64,000 bases of DNA from Norana najaformis (lineage: Eukaryota > Annelida > Clitellata > Crassiclitellata > Hormogastridae), in NCBI GenBank assembly GCA_964023275.1, contig OZ029917.1:18602787-18666786 (forward strand), written 5' to 3'. Positions 12,281 through 25,900 of this stretch are shown in pieces. The position numbers and the translations under genes are program-made. Numbering within the stretch: position 1 is the stretch's first letter; the number at the start of each line of letters is the position of its first letter. The notes below the pieces were generated by a model. It saw nothing but the letters and a program-made list of their open reading frames with translations. It ran no database searches and was not told the origin of the DNA.

Positions 12281-15200
12281 GAGAGAGAGAGAGAGAGAGA
12301 GGCTTGGAGTGAAGCACATTTGTTGCCTGTTTACATCTATTTGTGAAATTTCAACTGTTATGGCTGCGGTTGAAATGAAGTTCTTCCTGGTCTAATAATT
12401 TAGCGCATGAATACAGATTTTAGTGACCCTGCACATAGAGGGGTTTGTCTGCTGAAATGAGCTGTGGGTTGTCATCAATATGCAAATACGCTGTAAACTT
12501 GGGCTCAGTTTCAAGAAAATTCATAAGGATTGGTGTAGTTGTACCACCAGTCACCTCTGCTAATACCAACATTAATCAGCTGCCTATTCTGACAGAAGTT
12601 TCACTACAATTCTTTGTTTCCTTTAGAGGTGTGAGGGATGTATGAGGTGTAGGTTATACAAGAACGTACAGAAACCAGGGGGGTGTTGGCTTACATGTGA
12701 AAATATGTTTTTTTATTGACCTTGACTGCTGTAAAATCCTGCTAAACGAATCTTGCTTTCTGAAGCCAGACTGTATGTTTTGGCTTGAGATCATGCACTT
12801 CCATGTAGCATGTCATCTGTTGCCCTATTATTTTTCAAAAGCCTTAAGAAGGTTTGTGATTACTGATGTCATTGCAGTCCCATCCATGCTTCTTGAATAA
12901 TGGCCAAGCTTTTGAGGAGTTAAAGAGCATATTGCAAACTACAGATCTATTGCTTTGTCATGCTTTCTGATTGCCTGCTGTGATGTACTTTTAAGGATAC
13001 ATGCCCATCTAATTTCTTACCAGCCTAAATTTTAGAGCTCTAACAAAGATGCAAGTTCCTTTTTCCTGAGTTTATTGCTGCTTATGCAGAGAAGGGTACT
13101 GGTGATAGGGTTGTGGTGATAGCGAATAAATTGACTGATGAAGTATTGGACTAGTGATCGATGATGATGTGAATAATCATGATGATAATGGGATGATAAA
13201 ATCAAGAAGAAAAATCTAATTAATATGTTGGGAGAAAGATGGGAAAATAGGAAGAAGATATAGAATGAGAAAGTAGATGAAGTTCAGGTTGACAAAGGAG
13301 TCATTATACAATTGTCTCCAAAGTTTGTAGCATGAAAAATGCACAAAAACACATGAACTGTCCAGTACTTCCAAATGCCATAATCTGATAATTGAATGTA
13401 TTTTGAATCTGCATTCCTTTATTATCTTTACTCTCTTTGCATATTTTCAGATATCCAACCTGCAATCAGCACCATTTTATTTTGCATTTCTGTGTCGGCA
13501 AGCAAGTATTGCTTTTCGAATTCAGTGGCAGTTGCAGTCTGTGCTATTGCTGATGCATGCGACCAGGTTATCACCACTTGCCTTTTCAGTCAGGCGTTGA
13601 GCCTCCTCCACCAAAAGCCCGAGGAGATGACATTTTCAATCTCGCTCCGGAATAATCAATTTAAGTCGCCTTGCAAACTAGCCGTGTTGGCAGAGATGTA
13701 GCAAAGATATGATCAATAAATGACTTGGCAAAGTGTGCAGAGGAAGCCGAGTCCTGTAACTTGCCATGGTGAGCGCAGATCAGTTTTACTTCTGCAAGCA
13801 ATGAGCAAGGGTTTCATTTGTGAGCATCGACAGTGTTGTTTGAGCGATGTAATTGTACAGCTCTCATTGGTTGTTTTCCTCTGTTCAATCTGCTACAATC
13901 CCTAATAAATGCATACTATGAATGTTTTGTCTCAACCTTGTAATTATGAAAAGTGATGGTGGATGGATGCTGCTGGTGATACTTCTCATTCAGTGGATCT
14001 TCATAATAATAATAAGAAAAAAATTAACATGCAAGGTGCCAAACTTGAAACAGAGGCAACCACATTAATTAATTAATTGCTTAACTAATTTTGCTTACTT
14101 CTTAAATAATTTTTGTAATTATCTGCTTTATTAGCCTTTCAATATGGGAATGCTTGCAGCTACTATACTGATCTTTTGCAACAGTTTAAACAAATTTATT
14201 TTCTGTCTTTCTGATATTTCCAGTTACTCCTCAGCTTGAATTTAGAGATTTGATGAGCTGTTTTTAATAGTTTATTAATTTAAGTTCTACACTTTAACTA
14301 CTAAAAGTGAGTTTTGGAAATTATCGACCACTTTTGATTATTCCATATACTCAAAGCCAGCCTTGGTAAGGCATTTCAGTATGTAGTTTCAGTTAGTTAA
14401 GCCTGTAACTGTGCAGTGCACCTAAATAATGGCATGCCCACTTGGTCATGATGTCTTAAAATGTTTTAGTGGCATAGGGGGCTGTTTTATGAAATGTGAA
14501 TGCATGGTGTGGGACTGTTTAGGATTTCTAACAGTAAACTTTTTGACAGGCTGCTATCTCAAATAATAATAAAATAATAATAATAATAATGATAATGATA
14601 ATAATAATAAATAACAATAATTATTATATATTATATAATAATAATTATTATTATTATTATAAAATTAATAATAATAATCTGAGAAATTCTATAACATCAC
14701 GGTATTGATGCTCAAGGCATCAATTGATGTTTGCTACTGAAGCAAAATCATTGTGCTAGCCAAAGAAGGAACACACAGAAGCAGCCTGTGGAGGAAATGA
14801 GTCCAGGAAGAGATGAGTTTTTAGTCAAGATCTGAAGGCCAAAGCAGACTTTTTGACAGGCTGATATTTCAAAATGTTAGCTCACAAAATATCAGTCATC
14901 TTCACTTAGAGTTGACATTTTTTTATGGCGCGGCTGACAGCATCGTTGACAAGGACATCTTGTCTTCCATTCAGAAAGGGTTGTCAGTTGAAGGAAACTG
15001 TGGCCTCTGATAATAGAACAAAATTTTATTTTCATATCATGATTTGGAATTTAGAATTTCACAACTTTCTTGATTGTTGCACAATCTGTCTGTAGGTAAC
15101 AATCACTGGTTATGGATATTATCACTATGCGTTTGCCATTATGTTGTCTGATTTCCCAGACAGCACTGGCTGGTATTATAAAGAGATTTTAAAGTAGGTT

Positions 15201-18200
15201 ATAGACAGTATAATGGCGCTTCTACATTATTTATTCTACAAATAATGGCATAGGATGGAGAAGGTTAGCTGGACAGAGCGCACAACAAATGAAGAGGTGC
15301 TTCAACAGGTGGAAGAGAAGATCTCTGACGGCTACAATAAGAATGAGACAGAGGAAATGAATTGGACACGTACTGAGAAGTGATTCCCTTCTGAGAAATG
15401 TCGTAGAGGGAAGAATGGAAGGAAAGAAAAGAAGAGGAAGACCAAGACAAATGCTACTAGACTGGATGATGGGGGATGGCTATAGTAAGCTGAAGTAGGA
15501 GGCCCAACAAAGTCAGGAATGGCACCATTGGATGTTCAAACCTGCACCGGTGGCAGAGAACTCAAAGAAGAAGATAGACATTATAACATGATGTGAAACA
15601 TGGCTGGAAATGTGTGAGCCTGATGAATGAATCAATGAAAGCGACATAATAAATATGCAGATAGTGTGATTCATTGTCGTCGGTGAAGGTTTCCCAGAGG
15701 AAAGGTTTCGACAAGAACGTATTACGTTCCGGAATACGGCAATGACTAATAGTTCTACTGATGAGTCTGTGAAGCATGTGGCAAGAAATGTTACAAAGCT
15801 GCATTATTTTTTTGATATGACCTGATGGCTTCGTAACATTATTGAATCAGGCCATGGGTATCTCTTATATTCCTTTAATTTTTTAGGCAAGGTAAATATA
15901 TATAAATCTGGAAGATAAAAAAAGCAGAGAAGAGGTAACAGCTGGTAGAATAAGCCTTGATGACAAGGAGCTGAAAAAGGTTTACGAATTCTGCTGCCTG
16001 GGAAGTGTAGTCACATAAGATGCAACATGGCATATGAAAATGAGGAGAATAGCAATAGGCGAAGTGGCATTTCGTAAGATAAAGGATTTATTGACAATAA
16101 ATCTAAGCAATGAGTTAAAGAAAGAAATGAAAGAAACACTAATGAGGAATGTGTTGCTTTGTGAATCAGAAACATGGACCATATAATTATGAGAAAGGAG
16201 GATATCAGAAGACTAAAGGTGCAAGAAAGAACAGGTCAGTTGGATGGAAAACAAAATCACCAGAAAGTGCTGAGAATGATGGAAGAATGGATTGCTACAT
16301 GATAACAAGTAGACAGAGGAAATGGCTTGGTCATATACTGAGGGGAGATTCTTGTTTAAGAAGGACCACCAAAGGCAAAATGGAGGGGAAAAACAAGGGA
16401 TAGATCAAGGGTGATAATGTTGGACTGGATAATAACCGACGGATACAGTAAGCTGCAGGAAGATGCCCAGCAGTGGCATCACTGAAAGTATGAACCTTTT
16501 CAGGGGCAGACACTTTATGGATATGGCTTCTTCAAAAGGTAGTGAAACCAATGATTTCTACTTTGAATTCTTGTTTCACTGTTCCAGTGACTTGTTGCAT
16601 TGCCACTAAGCTACTGAGAGTTGTGCGTGAAAATGTTGAAAAATATGAAAATAGGTAGATCTGTATTTAAGAAGAAATGCAGATAAAGAACAGCTGCCAA
16701 GATATTCTAAGTGGTGCAGTTTGTTTGAGTTTCCTCCACAGAATGCCTTGTTTGGAAGGACACCTCTTGTAAGCTATTTCATTGGATGCTTTGTACGTTT
16801 TAGCATTAAGTTACATTAGAGGTATTTTAAGATTGTGTTTCTTTAGAAACTTTGATGACAGGAAGGTTATTTGAGACTCGGGGATTGCACTAAGAGTTAA
16901 AAGGATATGCAAGATGATTTTGAATAGTCTGAGTGTTGAACACATGCCTGCAGATCTGTGTTCAATACATCTCTTCTTATATTTTATGATTTCAGAGTTT
17001 TTTAGTATCAGGTAATGGCACTCACTGTCAAAACTGCAAGAAACCAATGATGATTCTAATGGGTTGTCTTTGCAGATAGATTGACAAATATACAGATGAA
17101 AATCCAACAACATGCTTTGTCTTTTATATTTCATATTATGTTTAGACAGTGTTTTAAAGGGTTTGTTTGTGCTGATCTTTCTCCATTGCTTGAGCAAGTT
17201 TCAGTTTCAGCTCAACTGTAAATTAAAATTTTAAATCTTTCGAAGTAGTTATATTTTTGTAGCCTAATGGGACAAACTCAAGCTTTGTACGTACAGGAAG
17301 GTTTACATTTGAAGTCTGTTGTAGAATCTTTCTTGAAAGGACCTAATGTCACAAGGTTCAGTCTTGAAATAAAATTTGAGAGTTTGAAGAGTTGTGGAAA
17401 GTTTTAATATTTTGTTTCAGTAATTGTATTCTTGTCTTTCTGATATTGTGTATTCAACTTGAATACTCATTTACTGCATTTGTGTGCTGTGCTCCAAATC
17501 TGGCTTGTTCTTTTCATTTGCCTACTACTTTCAGTTGTGCCTCACAGTGGATACGAGATTCCTAGCCAATTGCTATGGTACTCGAGGGAATTTCTTCGAA
17601 CATCTGTGCCCTTAATAAATCCCCATATTTCATAGCTCTGGCAGAATGTTGAAACCGTTTGCACAAGAAACCAAGCGGGTCGTTCTTTTGTCCACGTGAA
17701 ACGTTTCAGGATCAATTGCCTCGTTGCTGATTCCACGGCTTTTTAGGGAGAAACCCAAACTCAGTTGCTCGACCATAATGAAGATTTGTATGGCGGCTGC
17801 TGACGTAAACCCTGTAGATTAGCGACACGGCTACTCGGACTGAGATGCGATCGTTGTGAATAAGCAGATTCACAGAAGCTGATACTCCATGGCTGTGTGG
17901 TGACATTGAGCAATGGATGTAGATTAGTCGTGATGTGGCAGCTATGTGATTTGGCCCTTGAATGCGTCCTGCACTGGCTTAATAGGTCTTAGTTTCCCTA
18001 GCTGCTTTTGGATATTAACACTGCCTTTTTTTGGTTCGTTAATGTGCAGACTTTATTTTTATATGTTTTACTACTTTCATGCTAATGAGGGTGGTAATGC
18101 TATTGTGGCTTTTTTCATGTCACTTATATTGCATTATGCCCTCTTTTAACTGTGTGAATTGTTTATGGTGCTACCAATCATTTGGCTGAAATTTGCCCTA

Positions 18201-21200
18201 AAGAAAAATAGCTGGTGAAATATATGGCCAGTCACAAGATCTAGCAAAAGGCTTCACGAGATGGTCAGATCAGTCATGATACTGTCTTGGGAAAAATAAT
18301 CAGAACTTTATGAATTAGAGGAAGGTACAATAATTACTATCAACTGACCTGGCCAATCAGAGCATACCCAGTCATGAATTTACTGGCTAACCTGACCTAT
18401 TGTAAAAAACTGATTAGAATATTTTTTTGAAAATCTAAATAATCAAATGATCATGGAAGAACAGGTGAAATCATGTAAGATAACAAAAGCTATGATCTGA
18501 CCAATCAGAAAATCCAGCTGTGCGCCAAGGTATGGCCAGGCCAGTGGTTAAGGCCATCAAAAGAGGCAACGAAATGCATTTTTAAGGGTCTGGCCAATCA
18601 GAGAAGCGCTTCCAATAATGTGCGGAGAAAATGCAAAAGCCATTTTAATTGCGTTGCACTGGCGGTGGCGTCGTTTGCTGCCATAAATTCTCGTGCCATA
18701 AATTATCAATCGTCATGGAGCATCCGTGCTTCTGCAGTATTGATGCAGACATTGACCCGTGCACAAAGAAGCCCTGCGTCGTAGCCGGAGGTGCTCCAGC
18801 GGTGGCGGTGCTGACAGAAGTCACGCGAGCCGGCTGGGTATAGATGCCTTGACACAGCCACTTGACCTTACTGAAGATTCCATCTGAAGAGACTGCTGCT
18901 GTGGAGGAAAAAGAACCAGATATATCGGTGAGCTTTTCCTTGTGACAGGAAAATTTTACCTGAACAGACATTAACGTTTGACTTGTCTGAGTGAGGAAGT
19001 ATTTATTGCAATTGCATGTGCTCATTACTTACCTGTTTGTTTACCTGCTTGTTTACCTGTTCAGCACCTGTTTCTCTTCTCGAATGTTACTTGTTTCTTT
19101 TTCAAGACGTAACTGCAGGTTCGTATACTGGTCGCTTTCATGTCATTGTTACCTATTGTTTTGTGCTTAGATTGAAAGGTTGGGAGTTTTCCATGATTAG
19201 TGTTTTGGCCATTTTCAGCTGCAAATTAATCTACTGTGTTTAACAGTATGGTATTCTGTGGTTTCAAGATGCAATGCATGCAGACTTGTGACCAACAAAG
19301 AATCAGTACACTGGGCGAATAAAGAAGGCTGATGATAATAAGCTGCTTGTCAGTGTTTGTGTTTTATAAAAGGTTGCCGTATACACAGTGGCTTTGAAAT
19401 GGTATTAAAATGTACTAAATAAATTCATCTATTCATACAGACCATTTATTTGGTGCCCTCACTGAACTTAGAGCTGTGGTGATGCAGTAGCAGTAGCAGC
19501 AGTAGTCAGATGTGGTGCACCAGGATGCGATGCTCAGCTTACTGAATGTCAGCTACGGCAGTCTGGCTTTGTATCATTAATCCTTGAAGCATCCTATGTA
19601 TAAGGTGGAACTAAGGTGTCTGATTATCTGGTGATCTCAACTGTTTTTTCTGCCTTTGAAATGTTTGCATCATAGAGCCATGCTGTAGTGGTTGAACCCA
19701 AGCAGAAGTGGCATACATTATTCATGGTACCATGATTGGCTGGCAGGAGGTTAATCTATAAGGTTCTTGTCATTTTGTCATGAATCAAAAATAACTCGGA
19801 GACCAGCAATGTAGCTATGGTTATTGCAGGGGTTGTGTTGACAATATCATCCTAAGGGCAATCCAAGTTTTCCAGTTACAGTTGTGAGTGAGGACCTGGA
19901 TGGGGTCTGCTAAGGGTCGTGAGGACATGGTAAAATGCCCTGCTCATAAACTACATTGTTTTACATTACGTTGCATTATGTCACATGTGAGAGTAACCAG
20001 GTCATGGTAAAAGATGTCTTCATACATCACATCAGATTATGTTGTGCAACTTTGAGCTATTGTAAGAGGGCATTATTAAATCAGTGGCATTATATTGTGT
20101 TGCATGTTACATTCCATTCCATTAAATTACAGGTCTTTCACTCAAAATTGAAAGCACTCCTCTCTTCCACAAATCCTAATCGAATTGCTCCTCTTCCCTT
20201 TCTTTATCTTGTCACTCCATTTCCAAGCACCATCCACCATAGCCATCTGACCATCTGCCTGCCTGATCCTGGATCTTGACCTGGAACAGAATCTGATCCT
20301 TTCTGCCTATCAATTTTGTTTTGACTGAGCACCTGCGAATGAGCTGGTTCCTGCCACTAGGCTTTTGTTGGGTTCTATAGAAATCTTAAGTTTACGTTTG
20401 TGATTATGATTACGATATGAAACCACAAGCTGAACTTCAGCCATCAAAAACTGTACGATAATCTTGGAATTGCAGTCTTGTTAACCTTGGGAAAATGTGA
20501 TCAAGGGATGTAAAAGTTGAGAGTTGAAATGAAGTGATGATACTTCTGAATGCTATGTGCATGAAATACTTATTAAAATGTGCATGCGTGAGGCACAAAT
20601 ATCCCAGACTGTGGTGCGCATGCAAATCACAAATCAGAATGGTTGTGATAAAGGCTACCAGTTGATGCACACGTACTGTGAACAAATGCATGCACATTTT
20701 AACATATAAGGATATAATAAATAAATAAAATTTTGTTGCAGGTAAACTTTAACTAGAATGGTTTTGGTTTATTTAGGTCGTGAGTGCCTCTGGTGAAAAG
20801 GCACTGTACAAATTCATGATTTTATTTACAGTTATAATTACAAGTTGGAAACACTGGTTAACCCAATGTTTCCAGCCCGTTGTCGTAATTCTTCTTCTGT
20901 TTATAAATTGAGGTGTTCTACGATGACGGCCTTTCATCACTGATGTCTACCACTGATGATGAAAGTGCATAGAAATGCAGCGGTTTTCGTGCCTTATTTC
21001 ACAGAAACTTTTTTAGAGTAATGCTATTAGAGTAACATCTGCATCATCTGTCACAGATGGCAGCATGAATAAATATCTGGCAAAGGCTTTAGATGGCAAT
21101 ACGGATCCAATTTATGGGCACATATCATCTGATCATGCATATCTGTAGAGAATGCGGGATAGCGTATTTGTAGAGAATGCGGGATAGAGAATGTGTCTGG

Positions 21201-22904
21201 ATGAATTATTCTCGATTGTAGATTGGAGTGCAGTGTTTGTGCTGCGCTTGCTATAGGTTGCCATCTTTGTTCCCTCAAAATTTGATTACAGGAATGGGAA
21301 TCTTGTTTGTTTCCGGTAATTTCATGTGTCCGACGCTTGGTTGTGTTCGGTGGCCTTTTCCTAGGTGGTCCTATGCCATTCAATTGGCCGATAGAAAACC
21401 TTTTGGGTATTGGAGCAGATTTGTCAAATTCTTCTGCTGATAACTTGCTCTTTTAAAGCTTGAAACAGGAAACAGGCGACTGTGGTTATTAATTTGATCA
21501 AATTGGTGGGGAGAGTAACCATGTGTGGTTGACTTGCGAGAGGACGCTGTGACCCTGTTCCGAACTACCAGATGCCACAATTCATAAATGGTAATGAAAG
21601 GACTGTCTGCTGCTGTGGTGGCAGTTTGAAGTTGATGTCCACTGATTTGTACAAAGGTCAGGTTACAGTGACTGATGAATTACTCGTAATCGTAAACTCA
21701 AGATTTCTATTGCACCCAACAAAACTAAGTCATGAGAACCAGCTTATTCACAGGTGCTCCGTAAAAACAAAATCATTAGGCAGGAGGGTCATTAACCGTT
21801 CCAGGTTAAGATCCAAGAGTCAGTCAGGCAGGCAGGCAGGCAGGCAGACAGGCAGATAGCAGGAAGTATGTAGCCTTTAATTGCAGCTCCTTAAACTGGC
21901 CTTAATATGTGCCCAACTGTATGTATCGATATGGTTACTGAATAGAACAGAGCCTAGATGATGCACCTCCATGATCCTGAGAGCCTGACAGATGTACAGT
22001 GTGCAGACCTATCAGTTGCTGGGAAAATTAGAAGTCAGAAACTGATTTCTTGCTTTCCATACCGCATTAATATATATATATATACACATATGTATATACA
22101 CACACATTTATATACATACATATATGTACACGTGTATATACATAATGGCATTTTTCCTTTAGACATTTCTTGTATTTCACAGATTTAATCTCAGGCAAAT
22201 ACTTTGCAGGTTCTTCAGTCCATGGCAAATACGTCTTTAATCAGTGAGATTTACTTCGATCAAATTGGCTTAATTCCTGATATATGCTTTCTTCCAGTCC
22301 AGCATTTTGTCATTCATATTTAGCCCTGTAGATTAAGTCGCATCTGTGTGTAGGTTTACTTCGTCTCTGACAGACTTAGATGTAGACTGGTATCTAAATA
22401 GTCTCTCATTGTTTTTAGATCTCTGCAATTTTGTGTTTATTATTAGTCTTTGCTATTTCTGTTTCTTCTTCTGTTCTCATTTTCTGCCTTTTCTATGATT
22501 TGAATTTTATTTAAGGTTCTCCATATCTTTCTCACTATGAACTTCTGTTGTAGGTAAGGTTAGTAGCTAATTGCTGATTTCTGACAAGCAATCCTCAGAG
22601 TGATTATTAATCGTAGTCATTGTAATTGTCATCACTGCAGTCATCATCGTCATAATCATCATTAATAATAATATTATTATTATCAATATAAATATTATTG
22701 CATTTATTATTTTATTCCCAGGGGTGTTGAAAAATTCTTCTTATTCTTGTGCTGTTTCTTGCTGTTGTTCATATAATTTTTTGTCTTGGGTACCCATGAT
22801 CCCTTGGGACTTATAAAAAAGGCTCCCTAAAAATAAAATGTCTGGGTTGGCTAAATATAAATATTATTATTGTTGTTGTTGTTGTTTTGTTGTTGTTGTT
22901 GTTG

Positions 22905-22962
<58 letters not shown>

Positions 22963-25900
22963 GGGAATTTATCAAGTTCATATGTGTGAGAACATGGAGA
23001 AAAGTTTTCTTAAAGTAAATTTTTACCAAAATGTTGAGGTCTAGGGTTGAAGCTTCCTTCTTGTCTTGTTGTTGTATGTTGGTTAGTCTGAGTTGGCTGA
23101 TAATTTTTAGTGTTTTTAGTGCACTTGGTGTTTTCAGTTCCTTGTATCTAGGCATTCAGTAAAAATTTAAATGTGTTTGTTCAGTTCCACAAGTTCTGTG
23201 TTTTTGCTGCAGTTCTCTAGATTTTCTTAAGCTCCTGGCTTTTAGCAGAATGGCAGTATGAAGTCTTTACTCCGGATGTTTGAGTGTTGGGTCTGGCCAT
23301 GGATACTGAAGCTTCCAGTCATCAGTTGCTCAGAGAGAGGAAGTTACATGAAAAGCATTTTAAGATATTTGCCCGTGCAGAAATTTGCTTTGCTTAGCTT
23401 CGATGCAGCACTTGAAGCATACCCGTAGATATAGTACAAGCATTGTAAATTTATTTCTTATCTGGCCTGTCTCCTGCACTTGTGATTTTTGAGGGATTTT
23501 GCTATTTTTGTTTAATGCCAGTCTTTCTCATTTCCATGAAGTGTTTTATCTGTGAAGCTGTGACCCTAATCATATGGGTTACACACACCTTTGCAAAACT
23601 TCTCAAAATTGTGGTCTCAGAGTTGAAGCATCATTTGGCTGAGAGTTAATCATAGCCACTCAAACTCCTAACTTGCACTGGTGCTGAATATCGGCTACTA
23701 AAGAATGGAGGGCTGAGTGTGCGCCAGGTACCGTGTTTTTCAATTGGAAAATTACTCAAGTACAAACTTAGCTCGATTTGACTTAATTTCACTGCACCTG
23801 CCCGCATCTTATCAACAAAACCAAACGGATTGGATTTTTGTGGCACTATTCAAGAGAAACTCCTTATCTAAGAACACAAAACCACAACCTAACATAGTAA
23901 GTGTTTTTAATTACTGACACGTCAGCAATTAAAATTAAATTTTAATCGAAGGCCGTGAAGCTTATGTCACAGATTGCTAGGCAAATGCGGCACTTATCAA
24001 CCTGTGGCATGAACTGACAGTGAACTTTGATATATTTTGATTACTTCTAGTTAAATTTATGATTGTTTCTTCTTTTACAAAAACTCTGTTCAGAGATGGT
24101 GTTTATAAAAATCTGATTGGGGGTTATTAATTAGCACACCAATAATTGTTTTCATGCTCTACTATTTATTATTTCAAATAAAATGTGCAAAATGCCTGAA
24201 GACTGTACCATTTTCAGAATGCTTTTAATTTTCAAATGTTTATTTCTGCAAACTACATAGAGATGTTTGTTGTTTTTTCAAATGTTTATTGCTGCAAACT
24301 ACATGGAGATGATTGGTTGTTTTGTTCTTGGTATTTTGTAATTTATTATGAAATACTATATAGGAAATCTTTAAAACTTGCCAGTAGGCCTACATCTGCA
24401 TTAATGAGATTTTTAATTGAGATTTTTAAAATACACTAGCTAAGAGGTCATAGCTTCCTATTTGTTATCAAATGTGAAGTTTATTATGAATCCATATTTA
24501 TCATTTGATCTGTATTAAGTGGTTGGCTAAAGTGTACATAGTTAGTATAATGCTTTAGTGTAGTATATATGTGTGTGTGTGCATAAAAAACAACATTTAT
24601 GTAGATAGATATATTAAATAAGTTTATGCCAGCATAATGGGCATAATAATTGGTAATTATTAGTCTATGGGGAACTGCTGAACACTATACTCTGGATTAG
24701 ACCAAGAGCAGGGATCCAGGAGTGGAAATTTAAACTCAACAGTTGAATGCCATTATTTTTGGTAATGAGCAGACGACTTTTATGCTTGTGCAGCCAAGCA
24801 CAATGCTTAATCTTCAGTTGTGCAGAAATCGTCGATGGAGGTATGCGTATAACTGGTGAACTCTGACAACTCCGAATCGGGGCTGTTCGACAAGTGGATG
24901 ATTCAAAAGGCGTATTATTGTACAAGTCATGTATTAGTTTGTGTGAAGTTCATTTGTGGATTGTGAAAATCCTTTAGCGAGGAACTAGCTTCCAGTGACA
25001 TTCTACGCAGAAGTGCGTTAAGTTCAAGTGACATATATCCTCGAATCTACTTCTACGATCGACACCACGTTGGACAAAGATTCAAGGTAGCTGGCGTGGG
25101 GTGAGTTAGGAAGAGATCATGTTCGGCTGTGGCAGCACTGATGTGTAAGTCAGACCTTCTCGTACGGCACTGCTGTTTTGACGGATTTCTTCATGAGCAA
25201 AAGAAGTGACTATCTATTAATGAAAAGAGTCGTCATTCATACACCTACCAAGACAGAAAGAGCCGAGTTCAAGCGTGCATGCCAACAAGGGAGGTTTATT
25301 AACTATGTAATATTAAGATAACTTAGAAACAATTATGGCCTAGGTAAGTAGGCTTTATTTTATGGTGCGTTGAAAGTGTTATGGTCTATTGATCTTACTG
25401 ACTGATTGAACTGTGGTTTGACTATCATTAAACATGCATAGTTTATTTTTTAAAACTGAAGGACCTAGCCTTGTGGTGACCCATTTATAAGTATACACTA
25501 TTCTCTACATTGATCATCTTCTATACATATAAAGAGTAATGGCTAGAAGATCAACTGGTGGTAACGTTACAATGACATTTCTGCACCGGTGTGTGCAGTG
25601 CATGTGCAAAAGCCAACGCTCATGTCGATTTTCACCACCACAGCTGTGGAAAATGATGGGATTTATGGAAATCGGATTATTTAAAGCAACGCCTATACAG
25701 AACGTTTATGTAGATTTCGTTACAGAACAGTGGAATATAGGTAAAAGAGGCATTTTTAAGATGCTCCAGGAAACGACCATGCAGCCTTTTGTAGCCTAAG
25801 AGATGTGCATTGGAAAAAATTAACCCGGATCATATGTATTTTTACTGGAAGTTGCAAAAATGGGTCGTACATTATGAAACCCTGAAAAGGATGGAGGGAG

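Noticed and set aside
18645-19025. 126-codon - strand open frame as a protein gene
   Set aside because: Composition is not obviously coding, and I recognise no homology. Kept only as part of the CCAAT/CpG observation.
22811-23155. Poly-asparagine frame on the - strand and poly-isoleucine frame on the + strand
   Set aside because: Produced by the TTA/TTG trinucleotide microsatellite.
25539-25799. 86-codon open frame on the + strand
   Set aside because: No recognisable domain, no splice context tying it to dystrophin, and no codon or repeat signature; indistinguishable from chance.
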